This document shows positions 10,114-20,460 of a stretch of DNA of 64,000 bases, in pieces. The stretch comes from Linum tenue (Eukaryota; Streptophyta; Magnoliopsida; Malpighiales; Linaceae): assembly GCA_946122785.1 (NCBI GenBank), contig CAMGYJ010000006.1:39886066-39950065 (forward strand), read 5' to 3'. The notes beneath the pieces were generated by a model. That model saw nothing but the letters and a program-made list of their open reading frames with translations, had not been told where the DNA came from and did not search any database. The stretch's first letter is position 1, and every line of letters begins with the position of its first letter. Made by a program: the position numbers and the translations under genes.

Positions 10114-10980
10114 CTACCCCCAGGAATGATCGCGGGCAGCCAAAGTACTGATCATCTGGTTCAGCTCGGGTGGAGTCTTAGTAAGGATATCCCCTCCTGG
10201 GCATAGAGACTCGATCACCCTCTGGCTGTCTGGGGTGATGGCACTGTAGAAGTTCCCCACTGTGAAAGCATCGCTGAAGCCATGATGGGGACACTGCCAG
10301 AAGTATCCCATGTACCGCTCCCATGCATCACGAAGGGACTCATCTGGCTCTTGGCGGAAGTGAGTGATCTCCCGCTGAATCTCAGTAGTCTTCGATGCCG
10401 GATAATATCTGTGCACGAACTTATCCGCCAGATCGTCCCAAGAAGTGATGGACAGTGGGGGCTGGGTCTCCAACCACCTCTTAGCATTCCCCGCCAGAGA
10501 ATGGGGGAAGAGGTGAAGGCGGATTGCATCATCCGGAACACCATTCAGCTTGAAACCGTTTGTCAGCTGCAGAAAACGGGAAAGGTGTGCCCGGGCTTCC
10601 TCATCCTTCAAGCCATGGAACTGGATAGAGGATGTGATGAGCTGAATCCAGCCTGGCTTGATCTCGAAGTTATTTGCTGGGATGGGTGGATAGAGGATGA
10701 CCGGGCGGATGTCAGCAATCCGTGGAGTGTAGTAGTACTCCAAGGTGGGACCCGGCGGTGGTGGTGGATGCTGATTCACCGGGGGAGCCTGTCGAGCATT
10801 CCCCGGTTGTGGGATGTCTTCGCCCTCCATCTCGTACTCTTCCTCAGAATCGCTGGTCAAGTGGCCGTCTATGCGCTCTCCCGTAACCAGTCTAGCTCGC
10901 TGCTGTCTCCTAAATTGGCGGCAAGTGCGTTCAAGCTCTAGATCCAACGGCAGTAAACCTCCTGACTGGCTACGGGTCAT
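10114..10980 (-). CDS. gag: Gag, N-terminal part (element I)
   Basis: 288 residues starting MTRSQSGG, the same start as in the related copies at 17214 and 35079. After a charged N-terminus and a Pro-rich linker (about residues 60-85) comes the retrotransposon gag domain (about 95-260), with AGNAKRWLETQPPLSITSWD and the FVHRYYP...EI.HF pattern; this is the capsid-like RNA-packaging protein. The frame stops at a TAG (10114-10116) after ARDHSWG. The reading frame then continues without shift into the zinc-knuckle/protease ORF, and the related copy near 16300 has CAG at this codon. It is therefore either one recent nonsense change or a read-through signal; the context after TAG (AGCAGC) is not the known plant CARYYA read-through consensus. 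Confidence 0.85.
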   Translation of the reverse strand: MTRSQSGGLLPLDLELERTCRQFRRQQRARLVTGERIDGHLTSDSEEEYEMEGEDIPQPGNARQAPPVNQHPPPPPGPTLEYYYTPRIADIRPVILYPPIPANNFEIKPGWIQLITSSIQFHGLKDEEARAHLSRFLQLTNGFKLNGVPDDAIRLHLFPHSLAGNAKRWLETQPPLSITSWDDLADKFVHRYYPASKTTEIQREITHFRQEPDESLRDAWERYMGYFWQCPHHGFSDAFTVGNFYSAITPDSQRVIESLCPGGDILTKTPPELNQMISTLAARDHSWG

Positions 10981-11103
10981 GCACTACCTGCACACACTCA
11001 AGCAAGCAAACCCGTGAAGGCACAAGTGGGACAAAGCAAAAACTCAATGCAAAAATGAAAATGCTAAAGTAACAGAAATCACTTTTCTTCAACAACCTAG
11101 CCG

Positions 11104-11121
11104 TCCCCGGCAACGGCGCCA
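11104..11121 (-). promoter_or_regulatory. Primer binding site, tRNA-Asp type (element I)
   Basis: The minus strand reads TGGCGCCGTTGCCGGGGA, the complement of the 3' end of plant tRNA-Asp including the terminal A of CCA. It starts six bases inside the LTR end. Confidence 0.9.
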
Positions 11122-11127
11122 AAAACT

Positions 11128-12489
11128 TGACTCGACTCTACTGTCACCCTAGAAAATGGCCAAGTATAACCACTTCCTAAAGCGTAGTATAGCGGGTCGG
11201 GTTTTAATGTCAACCCGGGTCCTAGATATGATGACTACTCGGTGAATTCTTGTTATTTAGCGGTGAACTTTTAGTGAAACTCAAGCAAACAAAACACAAA
11301 GCAATTAAACGGTTTGTTGTCAAGTCAAGAGAGGTCACCCGGATATGGTTTCCCCCTAGACTGCAGTTAAGTCGGATTGCAATTTGCCAAGTTCAGTTTT
11401 CATGAAAGTTATACTGCGGAAGGTTCTCAATTAGCCTGAAGTCTCGACTAAAGGTCTCCAGACCCTCCCAATCTGAGTCTCTAGCGGGCGACTAACCTCC
11501 ACCGGAGTAAACAGATTGAGGCCCTAATGAACCAAACCTCCACTACCGAATCGACTTCGGTACAGAATAGCGAATTGGCTCCTCGACTAAAGTCACCAAT
11601 TCGCTACCTTCGATTAAGGGTACTCTATCAACCTAGGCAGATATTCTCATTCCAGGTTAAAGCAGAAACAACAGGAATTTGATCAGGATTCAAGTCATTC
11701 AATCAATCAAACCTCAATCGAATATAATCAATTCACAAACACTGTACTTGGGTTCATACAATCAGACCTAGCATACAAATCTAGGGTTCTCCATACCCAG
11801 ATGAATGGGGAAACTACTCCATAGAGAAAGAAGCAAAAGCAGATTCAGACACGGAAATCATACTGTGAAGTTGGATTCCTGCTTCTGGACGTTTAATCGC
11901 ACTTCTCCAAGCTTAAGACGGGCTCCAATGGTGTTGAAGATCGATCTATGGCGCTTGAGAACTATGGTTCGACGCTTTCTCTCTCTAGGTATCGGTTTCT
12001 CTCTCAAAAACTCGGAACCCTTTGAAAATTGGCCTTCTTCCTCTTTTATCAGCTGCCTGTCGCGATACCCGGTCAAAATACCCGGTCGGGTATTTTATGG
12101 TTCGACCGGGTATTTTATGAAACGCACCGTCTGACTAAGGGAAAAATCCCCGGTCTACCACCAAAATCCCCGACCGGGGATTTAAGGCCTTCGCCCGGGC
12201 CCCCTTCTGTTTCTCACGGGTGCCTGAAGGAGGAAATACCCGGTCGAGGCCAGAATATACCCGGTCGGGTATTTCTTCCTTTGACCGGGTATTTTGGTCC
12301 AGCAGCATCCTTTGTCCAATCTTCGCTCCTTTCGATCCAGAACTCGTTCCTTCGCCTCGATTCCAACGCCAGGACCTGAAATATGACATAAACACACAAC
12401 CTAGCGTAAAATCGGCTTAAAATACGAGATTCCTCATCACAAACGACTTCAGAATAGGGGTGAAAACATGTATGATTATCGGTCTATCA
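11128..12489 (-). repeat. 5' LTR of element I
   Basis: Same length and ends as 4930-6291, followed on the minus strand by the spacer AGTTTT and the primer binding site. It should contain the element's promoter; I do not assign a TATA box with confidence. Confidence 0.95.
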
Positions 12490-13085
12490 ACCACCTGACA
12501 ATATAGCAAATATCCGGACGAATGTGCGTGAGATAAATAAGGCTCCCCACCATACTCTGATAAAAGGAACCATCAGGCAGTAAATCACCATCCGTCTTAC
12601 GTAGCTTAAGGTTTTGCTCCATGGGAGTAGCACACGGAACAGAGTCATCCATGTGTGCAGTTTCCAGTAAATCCACTATGTACTTCTTTTGACACACCAG
12701 CAAACCGGACTCCGAACGATGGACTTCAAGACAAGAAAGTAAGACAAATCACCAAACTCCTTGAGATTAAACGCAGAACGCAGCTCCCGAGTCAGCAACT
12801 ATATACCATCCTCATCATCCCCACTAATAACCATATCATCCACATATATGATAAGAACAGTAATACCAGCCGCAGTATGACGAGTAAATAAAGACGGGTC
12901 ATTGCTACTCTGAACAAACCGAACCTGCTGAACCGTTGTATGAAACTTCTCAAACCAGGGCCGTGGGGCCTGTTTCAAACCATATAAGGAGCGCCGAAGA
13001 CGACAAACCATCGATTTATCACCCATGGAATTGCTAGGTGGACACTCCATATAGTTTGGAAGCAAGGAATCAAGCCTAGAAGAAG
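12490..13085 (-). pseudogene. Copia reverse transcriptase fragment (5' half of copia A)
   Basis: Two minus-strand frames (13080-12799 and 12703-12490) carry copia RT landmarks: RRSLYGLKQAPRPWFEKF, the catalytic YVDDMVISG strand, and further on QKKYIVDLLETA and MVGSLIYLTHIRPDI. A frameshift lies between 12703 and 12799. The fragment starts abruptly near 13085 and ends at the edge of the gypsy element, where the target duplication ACCAC (12490-12494) sits. Confidence 0.85.
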
Positions 13086-13690
13086 AAGATCTTGTGCTTT
13101 GTTTGTAATCTCTCTCTTCTCTCTCGATAAACTCACCCTCTTCTCTTGGATTTAAGAACCCTAGGTCTAGATTTTGATTGGGTGTTGTTGTATGTGACAA
13201 ATCCTTGTTTGATTGAGTTCATTATCTAAGTTATGGATCGTTTTCATGAATGGCATGAGCTTGGATTCCATTTTCATGTTTTGAGCTTTTGACCTAGGAG
13301 GAAGAAAATCCCCTTAGAGCCCCTTTCTTGGCGTCTTCGGGTGACTCCTCACCCTATATCGTGAGGTTAATCCCTGAGGGAGTCGATTGGATTGAGCTCT
13401 TATGATATAGGGGTGCCCTAGGTTGAATAGAGCACCAACGGTATGATAGTGATTCCCAAACTTGTAAATAGTTAGGTTAGTGTTAGCTAGGTTAGTTAGT
13501 TTAGTTTGATTAATCACCATCCTAGGTTGGCTAGATAACGAACCCTAAACCTGAAGCAGGGTAAGCCTAAATCCCTGTGGTACGATAAATTATTATTGTT
13601 TGGTTGCCCTATACTACACCCGGTCGCCGGTTATACTTGGTCGACAATGGGGAAGTTGTAGTTGGAATGAGTCAACCACCCACACATAAG
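13086..13690. repeat. LTR-like scrap of an unidentified gypsy element
   Basis: This interval starts where copia A stops. It contains stretches common near the ends of plant gypsy LTRs (AATCCCTGTGGTACGATA, then CCTATACTACACCCGG). No partner LTR, primer site or coding sequence is in view. Orientation is probably plus. I cannot fix the ends. Confidence 0.4.
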
Positions 13691-13849
13691 TTTGGTATTT
13701 TACTCAATGGAGAAGAGGGAAGGATAAGGGAAACGATGATACCAGGAAACAGACTTCGACGGGACTAGAAAGTGGACCAGTCAGGAACAGAAAACTAGAG
13801 CGGGACCAGTTGCTGCAGGAAAGGCTCGCAAAAAAAACCAATAGATCAT

Positions 13850-15233
13850 GAAATGTTCGGGACAGTTGCCACCCAAATGGGTGCAAAAGAAAAAAGAAAG
13901 CAAACACACCAATATAATTCAAGCTCCCACACACAGGAGCAAACACAAAGAAAACAAAAACACACAAAAGCCATCGGCGAGCATAGCCTCCTCGTCGGCG
14001 TGGACGTCTACATCGACGTCTACATTGGAATCGATGTCTGCCATGAATTCATCATCAGTCGACAGAGGCGGTGGCAATGGCGAGGCCTCGCATGGAGTCT
14101 GGCAGGCGAGTGGGTTACCCCGTACCTGCTCAAGTACTGTTGCACCTCTTGCATCTTGAGGGCTCGGCCGCACTCAAGCTGGATATGAGCGAGGGTGACG
14201 CCCAACTGAGCATCCATGCAGTCAAGACACTCGTCATAAGCAGCCATGCGGGAGGTGTACTGTATGGATGGGCATCATACTACTGATGAATGTCGACCTG
14301 ATTGTCTATTATTTGCTGGTTCTGGATACCCAACTGTTGAAACTAGAGACCCATCTACTCGAAATGGCGGGAGAAGTAATCTTGGGAAGGGACAGAGGAG
14401 CTACTACCCCCGTGCTCAAAGGTACTATAGTGGAAGGTCGGGTGAGTAGCAACGATGTCCTCATCCCTAGGCTCGACATCCTTCTCCATCTCAGCTAGTT
14501 CAGGGATGGTCAGTACGGGCAGTCCCTCGACCCACTTGACTCCTCGCGACTCTCGTAGTAGCCGCATCTTGGAAACTGTGTCCTCCCTAAAAGACCATGC
14601 CTCGCCCTGGTTCGTGCAATCTTGGTAATCGATCTAAAGGTGGGAGGCCAACACAGTGGTAAGAACAGTGGAGGGTCCCCAGAATCACAGCACTCTTGGC
14701 GAAAGTCTTCGCCAAAACAGACCCCAAGTGCAGCTTGTGGTGGGCGGTGCGGATCGAATGCATGAAGTAGAGGGACTGCTTGTTCAGGGTGCTGGCACTC
14801 TTGCTACTCCGAGGATAGGACCTCATCAAGAAGTGGTGGAGGAGACGATGTTCAGTCTACAACATGATGGCCTTTGTTCGAGAGGCGGCAAAACCCTTAG
14901 CAATGGTATCGTAGGATGACCGAGTAAGTTGGTGGTAGTGGGTAAGAAAGAGATACCAGCCGGGTTGGCGACCTCGACGTCGAAGTCTTAAGTGTAGTTG
15001 GGCACGAGGTCGAAGGCAACAGCAAACTCCTGGTAGCTAATGAAGTGGTACTCTCCACCCAACCTGAACTTGATAGCCTCATTGTTCTTCCAATCGGTGG
15101 TCTCGGTGTGGTCAAAGGTCGAGTAGAACTCAATCACCAAATCATAATAGACCCGATCATGCAGGGACAACAGGCGATGCCACATTTGATTGTGAGCAAC
15201 AGCATGGAGGGCGTCATAGCAGTTGGTGCTCTA
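13850..15233 (-). pseudogene. Athila-type ORF ('plant transposon protein' / ATHILA ORF-1-like), broken
   Basis: Around 15185-14990 the minus strand reads a segment typical of the protein found outside gag-pol in Athila elements: a YYDLVIEFYSTF strand, then IKFRLGGEYHFISYQEFAVAF. It continues in other frames toward 13850 with an acidic stretch (SNVDVDVDVHADEEA). Several frameshifts and stops interrupt it. In Athila the corresponding ORF is often called env-like, though its function is unproven. Family match is by pattern only. Confidence 0.6.
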
Positions 15234-15239
15234 TAATGC

Positions 15240-15904
15240 TCTCTTGCTCCAGAAATGGTGCTGGCCAAATTTAGCTTCCAGGACGCGCTTAAACTGGGCT
15301 TTTTGGGGCCCTGACTTTAGATCTTAGATGAACTGATCCTTAAGGTTGGGCTTATACATGATCCTGCAAGAAAAAGAACCAAAGTGGAGCCAACAAAGTA
15401 GCCAGAAGAAGGTTAGCACACCCCCACACTTGACTTCAAATAAGTCTGAACCATGGTGCCATCCATAGTTCACGAGGTAAAAACTTAATCAACGAAGCAC
15501 AATCAAGACGGGGGTGTCTCCAAACATGAAAGTAGGCAACAAGAGGTTCACAACCATACCAATCACATCATCGAATCACGTAATTAAGTGCATCAACTAG
15601 CCCCCACAAAATGGTATGAAAACAAGCATTTTATCTACACCTGGTGTGCGTGAACAAAATAAGCATAGAAGGTAGGCATTCCTAGCACACAAAGGCCCAA
15701 TCAAGCAATGGAAACATTCCACAATGTATTCAACACCTAAACCAAGCCTTCCCCTTAGTCAATTTAAACCAAATCATGCATTTCATACCGATTATCTACC
15801 TAAACACCCTATCACCCAATTCTCCACAATTCATAAGTTAAAGGGCAGAAACAAAACTGGAGAACGGGAGCGTGGGGGTGAAACCCACGAATTAGGTTAC
15901 CTAA
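15240..15904. other. Noncoding spacer of element II
   Basis: This stretch contains two purine-rich tracts on the minus strand (around 15419 and 15600, GTGGGGG-like), similar to those in element I. No coding frame is recognised. Pol sequence expected here in an autonomous relative is absent. Confidence 0.5.
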
Positions 15905-17214
15905 GTTGAAACTGACCTTGTCGGTCTTGGTACTGCTGCCTCTAGGGAAAGCCACTAGTTAGTGCTGCGAAGCCAGGAGGCTTGGTGGTGCTGATGTTGC
16001 TGCCACCCTAGGAGAAGTTGGGGCGTTGGCGCCACCCCACGTTGGCAATGAAGTCCAATTGCTCCGGTGGGGTTGTGGATTCCTGCATGGCCTGACAGTC
16101 TTCCACCAAATATTTGGAGCTTTCGCACCACTTACACTAGGTTATTAGAGGAGCCGACATGCCTATACCAGTTATGAGGCTGTTGGGTTGCTTCAATGAG
16201 TAAACCAGCCCTACCACTTCTCGTTCAAGGCCTGATTTGGTCTCCACGGGGTAAACACATCTATCCCTCGAACTCCTGCCTCTTGTGGTCTGCCCCCAAG
16301 AAGGATCACGGGAGGCCGAAGAATCGATCATCTGGTTTGACTCTGGCGGAGTCTTCATGAGAATGTCTTCACCCGGTCACAAGGACTCGATCAGCCGCTG
16401 ACTCTCTGGGGACAAGGCACTGTAGAAGTTCCCCACAGTGAATGCATCACTAAAATCATGGTGGAGACACTTTCAAAACAGTCCAGAACACCGTTCCCAA
16501 GCGTATCACAATGATTCATCATCTTCCTGGCAAAAATGGGTGATCTCCAGCTGAATCTCTGAAGTCTTCGAGGACGGATTGTATCGGTGCATGAATTTGT
16601 TGGCCAGGTCATCCCAAGAAGTGATGGATAGTGTCGGCTAAGTTTCTAGCCACCTCTTTGCATGCCCCTCCAGAGAATGAGGGAAAATGTGAAGTCGGAT
16701 CGCTTCATCTGTAACAACGTTTTGCTTGAAACTGTCGGTCAGCTGCAAGAATTGAGAAAGGTGTACCCTCGCCTCTTCATCCTTGAGCCCATGAAACTGA
16801 ATAGTGGTCGTAATTAACTAGATCCAACAGGGATTGATCTGAAAGTTGTTAGCAGGTATGCGCGGATACTGGATGACTGGGTGGATGTCAGCGCGCCATG
16901 GTGTGTAGAAGTACTCCATGGTGTGTTCCTGCAGAGGCAGCAGATGGTTGGCCTCGTCCGCCTGTGGATTGCCATTGTTAGGGGGAGCCTGATTCAATGG
17001 AGTAACCTAGAGAGACATCCCCAAATGAGGCTGCCCCAGGTTCAGGTTGTTCATCTCCCATCTCGTCCTCCTGCTCGGAGTGGGTGCTTATCCGATTGTC
17101 GACTTGCTCTTCCTCCGCAGCCAGTCTCGCTCACAATGTTTTCTTAGACTGACGACAAGTTCTTTCAAGTTCCTGATCCAACGGCAGTAATCCTCCTGAC
17201 TAGCTACGGGTCAT
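15905..17214 (-). pseudogene. gag: Gag remnant of element II
   Basis: This parallels the gag of element I from the start ATG (17214) to the zinc-knuckle and Gln-rich region near 15905, with many stops and frameshifts. The fifth codon is TAG where elements I and III have CAG. The segment 16358-16137 keeps an open frame through the place where element I has its TAG: here the codon is CAG (WGQTTRGRSS). The protease region of element I has no counterpart because the remnant breaks off after a YQDRQG-like segment. Confidence 0.8.
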
Positions 17215-17337
17215 GCACTATATGCACACAAGCTGCAGGCAAACGCATTAAGGCAAAAGGGGAAAGAAGAAAAAGAAAACAATGCATAAAGGAAATACTA
17301 AAGTAACAAAAATCGTGTTTCTTCAACAACCTAGCCG

Positions 17338-17355
17338 TCCCCGGCAACGGCGCCA
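17338..17355 (-). promoter_or_regulatory. Primer binding site, tRNA-Asp type (element II)
   Basis: Same 18 bases as in element I (minus strand TGGCGCCGTTGCCGGGGA), just inside the LTR end. Confidence 0.85.
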
Positions 17356-17361
17356 AAAACA

Positions 17362-18729
17362 TGACTCGCGAATACCGTCACACTAGAAAGTGTAACCACA
17401 AACTAATGCGTAGTATACCGGGTTTAGCTTTATTTGTCAACCTGGGTCCTAAATGTGATGACTACTCCGTGAAGTTCTCGTTATTTAACAGTTTAAACAT
17501 AGTGAAGTTGTATCTAAACTAAACAAACACAAAGCATTAAAGTTGTGATTCAAGTTTGAGATAGGTCACCCGGATATGGTTCCCCCAGATTGTAGTTAAG
17601 CCAAATTGTAAATCACCAAGTTCATATATAATGATAGTTATACTGCGGAAGGTTCTTATTCAGTCTGAAGTCTCGACTAAAGGTCTTCAAACCCTCCAAG
17701 TCTGAATACCCAGCGGGCAACTAACCTCCACCGAAATAAATGAACCGAGGCTTTAACGTGTAAAACCTCCAGTACAGAGCAGTGAACTAACTTCTCGAAT
17801 AAAGTAGTCAATTCACCACCTTCAGTCAGGGTGCTCTATCAACCTATGCAGATATTATCTTTATAGGTCAAAGCAGAAACTACAAGAATGTGATCAGGAC
17901 TTATGCAATTTTGAAATCATGCCCCAATTGAATATAATGAGTATCAAAATATCATGTACTTGGGTTCATACAATCAAACCTAACATACAACTCTAGGGTT
18001 CTTCATACCCAGGTGAGAGAGGGTGTTCAGTCCATAGAGAGAGAAAGGAAATTAACTTTACTTGCAGAAATCATTATATAGAGGATGGAATTCAGCTTCT
18101 AGTTGTCAATAAGTGCTTCTCCAGGCTTCAATTGAGCTCCAATGGTGTCAAAACTTGATCTAGGTCACTTTGGAGGATGGGTTCATCACTTTATCTCTCT
18201 AACTCCATGTTTTCTGCTTTAAAACTCATATCGCTTCTTCACAAATCCAAAATTGGGTTAAAACCCAGATTTACCCGATTACACGGCCAACGCACGGTAG
18301 TGTAGAATCCTGTGCCTACCCGTTAACTCCCAAAACACAACGTTTGAATTAGTTTTTCGTGGTCGACAAACGGCCAGGATGTACGACCGTGTGGAATGCA
18401 TCCTTGCCCATGTAACTATGCTGGAAAATCCGCACGGCCAAAGGGTGCCCTTACACAGCCAGTACGACCCTGGTCACGGTCACGTTACGGCCAGACCACA
18501 GAGCCTCGTAAAAATTATGAGCAGGTTGCATATCTTCTTCAGCTTTCTATCAAACGTCCTAACTTCGTCCAATCAACCCCAAACTCGTGCCCAAGCCTTC
18601 ATTCACGTATTAGGACCTGAAATGTTACTAAAAAGAACAACCTAGCATGAAATCGGTTTAAAACAAAGAAATGAGCTTCACACAGTATAAGAATAGTGGA
18701 CAAAAACATGTGCAAATATCGAGTCATCA
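17362..18729 (-). repeat. 5' LTR of element II
   Basis: 1368 bp with TG...CA ends, aligned with the element I LTR at many points: GACTACTC near 17460, the GGTCACCCGGATATGG segment, and CTAGGGTTCTTCATACCC. It is clearly diverged and has small indels. A palindrome-rich patch with ACGGCC/GACCGT motifs lies at about 18281-18493. Confidence 0.85.
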
Positions 18730-19913
18730 AGGATTCGACGAGGGAATCATTGCAAGGCATCCAAGGACGAGAACCGTTGAAGCATCACTTGAAGAAAGAT
18801 GGGAATACTATCTCTATTTAATGATCTTTGGACAAATTCATCGATGGTCGAAGCATGCAAAATCAATCCTTCTCCACTACGTTACTATCGAGAAAGGATT
18901 CTTATCGAATGGGAGAGCAAATATACGGATCCAGAAGAGGCGAAGCTACTAAAAGAAATGTATGAAGAGTGCCTAACTATAGAGGAATTGAAGCAAGCTT
19001 TTGATTTTATTAAATCAAGATGCTAGATCAACCCAAAACCTCTTATGAGCATGAAGCTAGCATCAAACATGAAGGGCCAAAGCAACTGCTAGAAGATTTT
19101 CAAATCATCGAGGAGCATCCCGAAGCAGATAAAGGACATTCAAATTTTGGAGAAATCAATGAGCACCAAAGGATTATGGAGCATGAAGAATTCGTGGACC
19201 ATGGAGAGAATGAAGGTCATTCAAATCCAACCCATGACTCGTCCTGAATATCACAATATAAATCTCAATTAAGGCTCAAGTATAAACCTTAACCGGGTGC
19301 AACATAGGGCAAGTATGTTTTAAAAGTCAAACCCGGGCTGGTCCATATACCCCTACTTTGATTGTTTGAAACATTATCTAGAAAATGGTTTTTGGTTAAA
19401 ACCACGATTTATAACTAGAACGATTGGAAAAGTAAATGATGTGAATACTAATTTAGAAGGTTTCACTCGGGTGTTGCTCCCACTAGCTAACAATCATGAT
19501 TTGTCGAATCGAATGCAAATGTGTGGTAACACCGGTTGTAAATCGTAGGAAAGTGCAACAAGTGAACAACCGTCACTCTCTCGATCACTAGGCCTAGGCC
19601 GAGGGATTTCAAATCAAGCTACCAAGGTAGCTTTCTTGGCCCAATCGAATAAGGGTTGCTTACACTTCACCCTCGAACCACAGTTCGGACGGCCAAACGA
19701 CAACCTACCTAATGTGCTAATACGTATTAAGAGGTTTGCCCTAATTCAACCTAGGTAGGTGACACAATTGGCCAAAGAATTCCAGCTTTTACAAGCCTCT
19801 TAACAAGAAGGGGATTTCCCTCTATCTAGGTCAAAATGTCATATAAGAATTGGAAATGCAAAAACACAACACAATCTTTATGAAAATACCTCATAACTTG
19901 TATTAAAATACAA
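18730..19913. other. Unassigned repeat-like sequence with two overlapping orphan ORFs
   Basis: Two short plus-strand ORFs overlap by seven bases in different frames: 18799-19026 (75 residues, helical and charged, ending FDFIKSRC) and 19020-19247 (75 residues, rich in Glu and His). They read like one older coding region broken by a frameshift. I do not recognise the family. From 19260 the sequence resembles noncoding parts of gypsy elements (AACCCGGGCTGGTCCATAT), without ends I can define. Confidence 0.4.
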
Positions 19914-20155
19914 CTGTAACACCCTGTTTTCGTGTTTAGGTTCGACCAAGAAGTTGGAAGGCGATTGAGAATAATTAAAGTGTGAAGAAGGAGGAACATG
20001 CTAGAACACCGGCCGCAACACGGCCGTGTTGCTAGAACATGTTCGCAGAAGCGAGTCATTTTGACGATGCTGGAAATGAAATGGTACAGGACGAAACACG
20101 GGTCGAAACACGACCGTGGTGCCAGACCGTGTTCACTTAAATGATCATTTTTATT
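19914..20155 (+). repeat. 5' fragment of a gypsy LTR (TGTAACACCC type)
   Basis: The segment begins TGTAACACCCTGTTTTCGTG, a start common to Tekay/Del-like gypsy LTRs, and contains ACACGGCCGTGT and ACACGACCGTG palindromes frequent in such LTRs. It is cut off near 20155. No partner LTR is seen. Confidence 0.6.
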
Positions 20156-20159
20156 AACA

Positions 20160-20460
20160 TGTTTAGCGATAGTTTGTATGCAACCGAACTACCAATGGAA
20201 GAGTATGTTTTGCCACTACATGAGAAACTCTGTTGAAACTCCAAGAATCAAAAGGAAATGACATTGACACAATAGAAGTACAGAAAAAGCCTCCAAGATT
20301 TTCGCCGCCAACAAATTTGTAGTTTCCTTCAACAGAGTGCCAAATGACCAGTAATAAAATGTCATAAATAATAAATTTATGCATTAGCCACCATGTCATT
20401 GCATCTCGAAAAGCAAGTAATTTAGCAATAAAGGCATATGAGATATCATCTTTAAATTTA
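20160..20460 (-). pseudogene. LINE RNase H C-terminal scrap
   Basis: On the minus strand a frame contains AKLLAFRDAMTWW and then SFNRVSHVVAKHTLPL, matching the acidic helix and the last helix of the RNase H domain of plant LINEs. The catalytic strands are partly lost. It is short and decayed, so the assignment is moderate. Confidence 0.5.

Larger units (their letters stand above)
4930..12489 (-). mobile_element. Young non-autonomous Ty3/gypsy element, Athila-like (element I)
   Basis: A complete LTR retrotransposon of 7560 bp in minus orientation: 5' LTR 11128-12489, tRNA-Asp primer site 11104-11121, gag 10980-10114, gag/protease 10080-8155, about 1.85 kb without coding sequence, polypurine tract 6292-6306, 3' LTR 4930-6291. 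It is flanked by the perfect 5-bp duplication ACCAC (4925-4929 and 12490-12494). The two LTRs are the same length and differ at four positions by eye. No RT, RNase H or integrase can be found, so mobilisation must depend on another element's enzymes. The architecture recalls TR-GAG-type elements but with a protease retained. It is inserted in copia A. Confidence 0.93.
4066..13085 (-). mobile_element. Decayed Ty1/copia element (copia A), split by a younger gypsy insertion
   Basis: Minus-strand copia coding sequence lies on both sides of the gypsy element at 4930-12489. To the left (4322-4929) are the RNase H region and the end of RT; to the right (12490-13085) is RT. The two parts join across the 5-bp duplication ACCAC, so the copia element was there first. 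A probable 254-bp 3' LTR sits at 4066-4319. The upstream part (integrase, protease, gag, 5' LTR) is missing beyond about 13085, where unrelated LTR-like sequence begins. Stops and frameshifts mark it as inactive. Confidence 0.82.
13691..18729 (-). mobile_element. Decayed Athila-like element, same family as element I (element II)
   Basis: Minus-strand remnant with a 5' LTR (17362-18729), tRNA-Asp primer site (17338-17355), damaged gag (17214-about 15905), a spacer, and an Athila-type ORF (about 15233-13850). The stretch near 13700-13800 matches the internal region of element I at 7850-7950. Protease, RT, RNase H, integrase and the 3' LTR are missing. LTR and gag are clearly homologous to element I but much more diverged. 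The five bases after the LTR are AGGAT; the other flank is lost. Confidence 0.8.
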
